DNA of 64,000 nucleotides, taken from positions 76,998 to 140,997 of the forward strand of contig NZ_JABXYX010000004.1 in NCBI RefSeq assembly GCF_017982655.1, read 5' to 3'. The notes below the pieces were generated by a model. That model made no database searches. It was given only the letters and a program-made list of their open reading frames with translations, and was not told the DNA's origin. Position 1 is the stretch's first letter. Every line of letters starts with the position of its first letter. Source of the stretch: Brasilonema sp. CT11. Its GTDB lineage: Bacteria > Cyanobacteriota > Cyanobacteriia > Cyanobacteriales > Nostocaceae. The position numbers and the translations under genes were made by a program. Shown here piece by piece: positions 35,901 to 44,900 of this stretch.

Positions 35901-38900
35901 ACATAAGCAACACCTAATACCAGATCACATCCAAGATTTGTGCTACGAATTAGTTTGGCGATCACAACCGAATATACAGCAACATTCAATTGCAGATTAT
36001 ATTCCTGCTCCTGAAGAAATTAGCGATCGCCTAAAACATCAAGCGCAACAGTTGATGTCGCAGCATCATCAACTAGGTAAAGAAATATTAGTTCAGATCG
36101 AAGCCTTAAGTATTAATTATGTCATCACCGCATTCCAAGAAATGGGATGGAACTTTCAGTTGGGGCAAAACTTTAATCTAGCAGAAATAATACAGCAATT
36201 AGGTGTGGTCAGCCAATATTCGCGGCTCATGCATCGTCTGTTAGAGATGCTTGTGGAAGTTAAAGTACTTGAGCGCCAAAGCGAACAATGGCACGTAGTA
36301 ACAGTACCTAAGGTAGAGCATCCCCAGTTACAGATAAATAATATTTTATCTCAATATCCCAATGCCACAGCCGAACTTACCCTATTGCAACAATGCGGGC
36401 CAAATTTGGCACAAGTACTACGGGGAGAGCGTAACCCGGTGGAATTGCTATTTCCTGAAGGCGACTTAACCACAGCAACCCAATTATATCAGGATACACC
36501 AGAGGCAAAGGTGATGAACACCCTGATGCAGCAGGCCATCTTATCAGTAGTAAAAAATTTGCCATCAGGATGTAAGCTGCGAGTATTAGAAATTGGCGCT
36601 GGAACTGGGGGAACTACCTCTTATTTACTCCCATTCTTGAATGAAGAGCAAACAGATTATGTCTTTACTGATGTATCTCCATTTTTCTTAGCTCAGGCGC
36701 AACAAAAGTTTCAAGATTTCTCCTTTGTCAGCTATCAGTTATTAGACATCGAGCAAAAGCCACAGTCTCAAGGATTTGAACACCATAAGTACGATTTAAT
36801 TGTGGCAGCCAACGTGTTGCACGCTACTCAGGATTTGTCTGTCACCTTACAGCACATACATAAATTATTAGCTCCTCAAGGGATGTTATTGCTGCTAGAA
36901 ACAACTCAAAAAGCACGCTGGGTAGATTTAACTTTTGGATTAACAGATGGTTGGTGGCGCTTCGGGGATTTACAGTTGCGATCTAATCATCCATTGTTGA
37001 ACGCCAACAGTTGGCAGAAATTATTACAAAATAGTGGCTTTCAAGATACAGCAACGATTGTCCCAACTTATCAAGAAGTCAGATCACAGCAAACGTTGAT
37101 TCTAGCTCAAGCAGTTAAACCAAACCAAATCAAAACAGAACTAGAAAATTGGCTAATTTTTGCTGACAATCAAAGTATTGGTCAGCAGTTAGGCGAACTG
37201 TTGCGAGCGCAACAAAAAGCTTGTACCTTGGTCTTCCCTGGTACAGAGTATAAACAGATAGCAGAGCAAGAATTCACGATTGACCCAGCCTCACCAGAAG
37301 ATTTTCAACGACTAATACAATTCATCGGAACTAGGGAGCAGAGGAGCAAATCTTCATTGAGTCCCCAACTACATGGAGTGGTTTATTTATGGAGTTTAGA
37401 TGCAGTTGAGGCCAAGAACCTCACACTAACAGATTTAGAAATTGCCTCGCAAATAGGATGTGGTGGCGTATTGTCCCTAATCCAGTCTCTAATTAATCAA
37501 GGATTTTCCCATTCTCCTAACTTATGGCTGGTGACACAAGGAGCGCAACGAGTGGGTGTAGAATCTATCCTTGGTGGGGTAGCCCAATCGTCCGTGTGGG
37601 GATTAGGAAGAGTAATTATAAATGAGCATCCAGAATTTAACTGTACTTTGGTGGATTTAGACGCGAGCGGAAATAATCATCCACAAACTTTATTGAGAGA
37701 AATTTGCTCGCACAAATTAACTATCCGTGAAACTCAGATAGCTTTTCGCAATGGGCAACGATATGTTAATCGATTAGTACGCAGTAATAAAATTGTCAAA
37801 CAATCTCTGCACCTCAAAGCCGATGCTACTTACTTAATTACAGGTGGTCTTGGCGAGATTGGTTTATTGGTAGCCCAATGGCTGGTAGAACATGGGGCAA
37901 AATACTTAGTTCTGGTAGGGCGTAACAGTCCTAATGAAGCAACTACAGCAACCCTCAAGCGACTTGAAGAAGCTGGAACTCAGCTTGTAGTCATGCAGAC
38001 AGATGTATCTGTTGAAACAGATGTAGCCGCTTTACTAACTCAAATTAAAGTATCCATGCCACAGTTAAGGGGTATTATCCATACGGTAGGTATCTCTGAC
38101 AACCGACTACTAGTGGATCATCAATGGCAACTGTTTGCCAAAGTTTTTGCACCCAAAGTCAGTGGAGCGTGGAATTTACATACTCTTACACAAGACTTAC
38201 CTTTGGACTTCTTCGTGCTTTTTTCTTCACTTGCATCCTTATTTGGTTTAGCTGGTTTAGGAAATTATGCTGCTGCTAATACCTTTCTAGATGCCCTGGC
38301 TCATTATCGTAAGTCGTTGAATTTACCAGGATTAAGTGTTAACTGGGGACCGTGGCCAATGGTAGGGATGGCACGGACTATTGGTAGCAGGGGTGAGTTG
38401 CAATTAACAACCAATGGAATAGAGTTTATACAACCGCAGCAGGGATTAAGCATCCTGGGAAATATGTTACTTCAAGATGTACCTCAAGTAGGAGTGATGA
38501 AGGTTAACTGGTCAAAGTTTTTGCAGCAATTCTCAGGCTCATCTTATCCCAGCTTCGTTTCTGAAATAGTTCAACAGGTACAAAAACTTGCTAGTACTCA
38601 AGTTCAACAGAAAAATCATCTCCCACAACTTTTATACCAAATTAAAGTTAATTCAATAGAGCAAAACCAATTACTTTTAAGAACTTACCTGAGTGAGCAA
38701 ATTGCTAAAGTCCTGGGGATAAATGAATCAGTGCTAAATATCGATCAACCTCTTAATCAAATGGGGCTTGACTCGCTCATGGCTGTCGAATTTAGAAATC
38801 GGCTCAGAACAGAATTAAAAATAAATATTCCAATCACGAAGTTTCTTGATGGACTAAGTGTTGTTGGTTTAACAGAATTTGTCAGCGAGCAACTTTTCGA

Positions 38901-38976
38901 GAGTAAATCTATCTCCCAAACACCTTTGTCTACAGTGATATCAAATAAAAACAATTGGATTGAAGGAAAATTATGA
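32971..38976 (+). CDS. PKS3: KS-AT-cMT-KR-ACP
   Basis: About 2001 aa. ATG 32971 or 32974 is preferred because GAAGAG sits at 32961-32966; a TTG at 32959 is less likely. The N-terminal docking helix is IKRALRAVEDMQAKLEAVEM. KS Cys208 ([24 protein letters not shown]); AT Ser661 with SHAFHSP (malonyl). Instead of a DH, about 100 linker residues lead straight into the cMT ([15 protein letters not shown] at about 1206, NVLHAT). The KR is complete: GGLGEIG near 1625, Ser in LFSSLAS, the usual Tyr1766 in GNYAAANTFLD, and no LDD motif. ACP Ser1935. The expected unit is alpha-methyl-beta-hydroxyacyl, and its hydroxyl could serve as macrolactonisation nucleophile. It is more diverged from PKS1/2 than those are from each other. 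It overlaps NRPS1 by 4 bp. Confidence 0.95.
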   Translation: MMNLEVNQSISPIKRALRAVEDMQAKLEAVEMAKKEPIAIVGMGCRFPGNANSPQAFWQLLRDGVDAVTEVPPNRWDINAFYDPNPDAPGKMYTRYGGFVSQLEEFDAQFFGISPREAVSLDPQQRLLLEVSWEALENAAIKPDELVDSQTGVFIGICSNDYLQRLFTREATEIDAYQATGNTHSIAAGRLSYILGLTGPSLAVDTACSSSLVAVHLACQSLRNRECNLALAGSVNLLLSPEFSINFSRARMLSPDGRCKTFDASADGYVRGEGCGVIVLKRLRDAIADKDRILALIRGSAVNQDGRSNGLTAPNGPSQQAVIRQALENAGVEPAEVSYLEVHGTGTTLGDPIEVEALGAVFGNHRPKDQPLTIASVKTNIGHLEAAAGIAGLIKVVLQMQHQEIVPHLHFQQPSPHIDWENLPLIVPKNKTDWQTTEKPRLAGVSAFAIGGTNAHLVLEQAPISEPVTPSVERPLHLFTLSAKTDPALRELAQKYATYLQLHPEVTIVDMSYTANTGRSHFHNRLAVVAASIECLGEQLITFVGGGETTGLSYGQLTQQKLPKIAFLFTGQGSQYIYMGRELYHTQPVFRNALEQCNKILGSYLEHSLLEVLYPSQVDKEASSLLDQTAYTQPALFAIEYALYQVWKSWGIEPDVVMGHSVGEYVAATVAGVFSLEDALKLIAQRGRLMQQLPDGGEMVSLMACEEKVREVIAPYHERVALAAINGPESTVISGASKDIGAICQQIETQGTKIKRLQVSHAFHSPLMTPMLADFATVANQIIYNQPQIPLVSNVTGQLTDEQIATADYWVNHVCQTVQFAFSMQTLHQQGYDVFLEIGPKPILLGMGRECLPDSEGLWLASLRSEVPEWQQLLSSLAQLYVHGVNVNWSGFEQDYPHRKVTLPTYPFQRQRYWIENTLPRYQQVKAVSGENIQTPIAKFLARGNTEQLVELVQKAGNFSPEQIKLLPEILAVLVKEHKQHLIPDHIQDLCYELVWRSQPNIQQHSIADYIPAPEEISDRLKHQAQQLMSQHHQLGKEILVQIEALSINYVITAFQEMGWNFQLGQNFNLAEIIQQLGVVSQYSRLMHRLLEMLVEVKVLERQSEQWHVVTVPKVEHPQLQINNILSQYPNATAELTLLQQCGPNLAQVLRGERNPVELLFPEGDLTTATQLYQDTPEAKVMNTLMQQAILSVVKNLPSGCKLRVLEIGAGTGGTTSYLLPFLNEEQTDYVFTDVSPFFLAQAQQKFQDFSFVSYQLLDIEQKPQSQGFEHHKYDLIVAANVLHATQDLSVTLQHIHKLLAPQGMLLLLETTQKARWVDLTFGLTDGWWRFGDLQLRSNHPLLNANSWQKLLQNSGFQDTATIVPTYQEVRSQQTLILAQAVKPNQIKTELENWLIFADNQSIGQQLGELLRAQQKACTLVFPGTEYKQIAEQEFTIDPASPEDFQRLIQFIGTREQRSKSSLSPQLHGVVYLWSLDAVEAKNLTLTDLEIASQIGCGGVLSLIQSLINQGFSHSPNLWLVTQGAQRVGVESILGGVAQSSVWGLGRVIINEHPEFNCTLVDLDASGNNHPQTLLREICSHKLTIRETQIAFRNGQRYVNRLVRSNKIVKQSLHLKADATYLITGGLGEIGLLVAQWLVEHGAKYLVLVGRNSPNEATTATLKRLEEAGTQLVVMQTDVSVETDVAALLTQIKVSMPQLRGIIHTVGISDNRLLVDHQWQLFAKVFAPKVSGAWNLHTLTQDLPLDFFVLFSSLASLFGLAGLGNYAAANTFLDALAHYRKSLNLPGLSVNWGPWPMVGMARTIGSRGELQLTTNGIEFIQPQQGLSILGNMLLQDVPQVGVMKVNWSKFLQQFSGSSYPSFVSEIVQQVQKLASTQVQQKNHLPQLLYQIKVNSIEQNQLLLRTYLSEQIAKVLGINESVLNIDQPLNQMGLDSLMAVEFRNRLRTELKINIPITKFLDGLSVVGLTEFVSEQLFESKSISQTPLSTVISNKNNWIEGKL

Positions 38977-41900
38977 ATTTAACAGAGCTTTTAGAAAATC
39001 TTTCAGCCAAAAATATTGAACTGTGGATTGATGGAGACGGGTTGGCCTACCGAGGACCACAAGACGTATTAACCCCTGAGTTATTAGCACAAATTAAGCA
39101 ATACAAACAAGAAATTATCCATATTTTATCGCAGGGTACTGACAATGCCGTAACTTATCCCCTTTCCCACGGTCAAAAGGCACTTTGGTTTTTATATCAA
39201 TCAGCACCTAATAGTGCCGCTTATAACGTTTCACATGCAGTAAAATTAGTTGCTAACTTGGATATTCCAGCCCTCAAACAGGCAACGCAAGCTCTAGTTG
39301 AACGGCATCCAATTTTAAGGACTACCTTTACAACTATTGATGGTGAACCGATGCAAATGGTTCGCCAAAACCAGCAAGTTTGTTTTAGTATCCAAGAAAA
39401 TTTCAATTGGAGCCAAGATAACGTTATAAACTGGATCAGTGAAGCAAGCACTCACCCTTTCGATTTAGAATACGGGTCGAACTTGCGCTTGAATTTATTA
39501 ATTAATCACACTACAATCGATACATTAGCAACAAAAGAATATGTTCTTTTAATAACACTACACCATATAGTAGTTGATTTTTGGTCTTTAGAAATTATCA
39601 TCAGTGAACTAAGACTTTTGTATGAAGCAATAACAAAAGGTTTTGAACCATTACTGCCTGCACTTAATTTTCAGTATCGAGATTACGTCAAATGGTCGAA
39701 GCAAATGCTGGCTGGCTCAGAAGGAGAGCATTTGTGGAGCTACTGGTCAAAACAACTGTCTGGTGAATTGCCAGTGTTAAATCTGCCGACAGATCGACCT
39801 AGACCTGCAATCCAAACCTATAATGGTGCTACCCACTTTTTTGCTCTCGATGAAAAACTTCACCAAAATCTGATAGAATTGGCAAAAAAAGAAGGTGTAA
39901 CTCTTTACACGATTTTATTAGCAGCCTTACAAGTATTATTACTACGTTATACTAATCAAGAAGATATTTTAATTGGCTCTGCGATGGTAAATCGGAGCCA
40001 TTCGGAATTTGAAAAGATTGTTGGTTACTTTGCTAATCCTGTAGTCTTACGAACAGACCTTTCGGGAAATCCAACGTTTCAAGAGCTACTTAAGCGATCG
40101 CGTTCTTGTGTGTTAAATGCCCTAGAACATCAAGACTATCCCTTTCCCCTGTTGGTAGAACGACTGCAACCTGTCCGCGACCCTAGTTATTCACCACTCT
40201 ATCAAGTAGGGTTTGCGTGGGATCGCTCTCACCAAAGTGAGGAAACGTCACTCATGAATAGTGATGAGTTAATTGTAGAATCAATAATTCCAGAGGTTAA
40301 AGGGGCTGCGTTTGATTTAACTTTGATCGTTCTTGATCTACCAGGAGCGCTCAAAGGTACATGGAATTACAACACAGATTTATTCACTCCGGGCACTATC
40401 GAGCGGATGGCTCTTCATTTTGTGACAATGCTCTCTGGAATTGTTGCTAACCCTATTGAGCGTATTTCTCAATTACCACTGCTGACACAACTTGAGCAAC
40501 AGCAGTTATTAGTTGACTGGAACGATACTCACGTAGATTATCTATTAGATAAATGTATCCATCAGTTGTTTGAGGAGCAGGTGGAACGCATACCCGATGC
40601 TGTGGCAGTGGTGTTTGAGAATCAACAACTAACTTATCACCAGTTGAATTGTCGTGCTAACCAGTTGGCACATTACTTGCGGTCTTTGGGTGTAGGAGCC
40701 GATGGGCTAGTAGGTATTTGTGTAGAGCGTTCTTTAGAAATGGTTGTAGGGCTGTTGGGCATTCTCAAGGCGGGTGGTGCTTATGTACCTTTTGACCCAA
40801 CTTATCCTATTGAACGCCTGAGCTTCATGCTCGAAGATGCCTCTGTTTCGGTACTGTTGACACAACAGCAACTAGTCAAAAACCTACCTAAACATGAGGC
40901 GCAGGTTGTCTGCTTAGATACTGACTGGGAAATTATCTCTCAATCAATTCAGGAAAATTGTATCGATAGCGTGCAAGCTAGTAACTTGGCTTATGTAATT
41001 TATACATCAGGATCAACAGATAGACCAAAAGGTGTGATGGTTGAGCATAAGGGACTATCCAACTTAGCTCAAGCTCAGATTCAAACTTTTGGCGTAGAGT
41101 GTGATAGTCGTATTCTCCAGTTTGCCTCCTTCAGTTTTGATGCTTCTATTTGGGAAGTCGTCATGGCTTTGGGGTCAGGTGCAACGCTGTACCTGGGAAC
41201 TAAAGACTCTCTATTGCCGGGACAGCCATTAATTGAGCGATTACGCAATTATTCTATTACCCATATCACGTTACCACCATCGGCATTAGCAGTTATGCCC
41301 GTGGAGGAACTTTTGGTACTGCAAACAATAATTGTCGCGGGAGAAGCTTGTTCTGCGGAATTAATCAAGCAGTGGTCTGTTAGCAGAAACTTCTTCAACG
41401 CTTACGGGCCAACGGAAGCTAGTGTCTGTGCCACGATGACTAAATGCACCCATGAAGATGAAAAAATATCGATTGGTAAGGCGATCGCCAATACAAAAGT
41501 TTACATCCTAGACAAAAATTTACAACCAGTCCCTGTAGGTGTGCCAGGAGAGTTACACATTGGTGGAGTCGGGTTAGCAAGAGGCTACCTTAATCGCCCC
41601 AAACTAACTCAAGAAAAATTTATTCCCAACCCCTTTGGTGTGGGTTGCCTCTATAAAACAGGGGACTTGGCACACTATTTGCCTGATGGTAATATTGAAT
41701 ACCTGGGACGAATTGACAACCAAGTAAAAATTCGTGGCTTCCGTATCGAGTTAGGCGAAATTGAAGCAGCACTGAGCCAACATAAGTATGTGCAGACATC
41801 TTGCGTCATTGCCCGCGAAGATAATCTAGGCGATAAACGCCTAGTTGGCTACGTGGTAGCGCATCAGTACTGCCAACTCACAATGGATCAATTGCGGCAA

Positions 41901-44900
41901 TTTCTCAAAGCAAAACTCCCAGAGTATATGGTGCCAAGTGCTTTTGTGATTTTGGAGTCAATGCCACTAACTCCCAATGGGAAAGTAGACCGCCGTGCAT
42001 TGAAAGCACCGGATTTACACAGCAAAGTAAAAGACAAATATGTAGCACCACGCACTCCAATTGAAGAACTGTTAACCCAAATTTGGGCGCAAGTGCTGAA
42101 ACTAGAGCAAGTGGGTATTGACGATGACTTCTTTACCTTGGGAGGACACTCGCTACTAGCAACACAACTAGTTTCACGCATCCGCAACATATTCAAAGTG
42201 GAACTACCATTGCGTGAGTTGTTTGCAAGAACCACCGTTGCCGAATTCGCACAAAAGATTCAGCAGTTACAGCAACAAAGCTCAGAACTCTCTGCCCCAG
42301 CCATCTTACCAAGAGAAAAGAATGCAAAATTACCACTGTCATTTGGTCAACAGCGTTTGTGGTTTTTAGAGCAATTACAGCCAAATAGTTCCTTCTACAA
42401 CGTACCGATAGCTTTGCGTCTAGTAGGAACTCTCTCAGTTGCTGCCTTAGTACAAAGCTTAAAAGAAATTATTGCTCGCCACGAAGCGTTACGCACCAAC
42501 TTCATTACAGTTGATGGACAACCAACTCAAATTATTAGGGAACAGGGAATAGAAAGTAGGGAGCAGGGAGCAGGGGGCAGAAAGCAGGGAACAGTATCAA
42601 TTGTTGACTTGCAGCATTTATCCACATTTGTACTGAGCGAAGTCGAAGTAAGCAAAAAAGAAATTGCTTTGCAGCAATTAGTGCGACAACAAGTGCAACG
42701 ACCTTTTGACCTGGCAACCAAACCATTAATCAGGACAACATTAGTAGTACTGTCAGAGACAGAACACGCTTTACTATTGTGTATGCACCACATTGTGTTG
42801 GATGGCTGGTCAATAAGTGTGTTTGTCCAAGAACTGGCATCGCTGTACAATGCTTATTCAATAAATCAACCGTCATTGTTAGCACCACTACCTATTCAGT
42901 ACGCAGATTTCGCCATCTGGCAGCGACAGTGGTTGCAAGGTAATGTATTGCAAAGCCAATTGAATTACTGGCAACAACAACTAAAAGATGCACCAACTTT
43001 ACTATCACTGCCTACAGACCGACCCAGACCATCTGTACAGTCTTTCTCTGGGGCATATCAAGAGTTTGCACTCTCACAGAAGCTCACTAGTGGCTTAACA
43101 CAATTGAGTCAACAACAAGGAGTGACGCTGTTCATGACGCTTTTGGCAGCTTTTGATACCCTACTTTACCGCTACACAGGCGTAGCAGATATTGTGGTGG
43201 GGACTTCGATTGCTAACCGTGATCGCAGTGAAATTGAAGGGTTAATTGGCTTTTTTGTCAACACCTTAGTCATGCGTACCAACTTGGCAGGCAATCCCAG
43301 TTTTAGCGAATTACTAAGTCGCGTTCGGGAAATGGCAATGGATGCCTACACTCATCAGAATTTGCCATTTGAAATGCTAGTAGAAGCATTGCAGCCTGGA
43401 AGGGATCTTAGCCATACACCTCTGTTCCAGGTGACATTTGCCCTCCAGAATGCGCCCATATCTGAATTGAAGTTGACTGGGTTAACTGTTAGTCCAATCA
43501 AAGTAGAAACTACAACTGCCAAGTTTGATCTTACCTTATCAATGGAAAACACTACCCAAGGATTGGTAGGTGTATGGGAGTACAACACTGACTTATTTGA
43601 TGCGTCCACCATTGAGCGAATAATGGGTCATTTTGTAATTTTGCTTGAAAGTATTATTGCTAACCCACAGCAGCAAATTTCTCAATTGCCACTGCTGAGT
43701 GAAGTTGAGCAACGACAGTTATTAGTAGAGTGGAATGCTACACAGGTAGATTATCCATTAGATAAATGTATCCATCAGTTGTTTGAGGCGCAGGTAGAAC
43801 GCACACCCAATGCTGTCGCGGTGGTGTTTGAGAATGTGCAGACAAGGACATTCGCGTCTCTAACATACCACCAATTGAATTGTCGTGCTAACCAGTTGGC
43901 ACATTACCTGAAGTCTTTGGGTGTAGGAGCAGATGTGCTCGTTGGCATTTGCGTTGAGCGTTCTTTAGAGATGGTGGTAGGACTGTTGGGGATTCTCAAG
44001 GCGGGTGGAGCGTATGTACCACTTGACCCAGATTATCCTACTGATCGGTTACGCTTCATGTTAGAAGATGCTCAAGTTTCGGTGCTGCTGACTCAACAGC
44101 GACTTATTGACAAACTCCCCGAGCATCAAGCTAACCTTCACTTCGACTCCTTTCGACTTCGCTCAAGGCAAGTTGCTCAGTGCAAGGTCTGTTTGGATAA
44201 AGTCTGGGAAAAAATTGCCCAAAACAATCAAGACAACCCAATTAGTGAAGTTAGAGCTTTTAATTTAGCTAATGTGATTTATACTTCCGGTTCAACAGGT
44301 AGACCTAAAGGTGTGATGGTTGAGCACAGGGGACTTTGCAACTTAGCTCAAGCTCAAATTCAAACTTTTGGCGTAGATTCTGATAGTCGCGTTCTCCAGT
44401 TTGCCTCTTTCAGTTTTGATGCTTCTATCTCAGAAATTTTGATGGCTTTGGGGTCAGGTGCAACGCTGTACCTGGGAACTAAAGACTCTCTAATGCCAGG
44501 GAAACCTTTAATTGAGAAATTACGCGATTATTCTATTACCCACATCACCCTACCACCATCGGCGTTAGCAGTTATGCCCGTGGAAGAGCTGCCGACACTG
44601 CAAACAATGATTGTCGCTGGAGAAGCTTGTCCTGCTGAATTAATCAAGCAGTGGTCTGTTGGCAGAAACTTTTTCAACGCTTACGGACCAACGGAAGCTA
44701 GTGTGTGTGCCACGATTGGCAAAGCCACGCCGAAGGCGATCGCAAAATGCACCTTTGATGAGAAGATATCCATTGGTAAGGCAATCGCCAATACACAAGT
44801 TTACATTTTAGACAAAAATTTACAACTAGTGCCTGTAGGTGTACCAGGAGAGTTACACATCAGTGGAGTTGGGTTAGCAAGAGGCTACCTCAACCGTCCA

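Noticed and set aside
35730-36050. Dehydratase in PKS3
   Set aside because: Only a short helical linker lies between AT and cMT; neither the H...P nor the D-x-x-x-Q motif is present.
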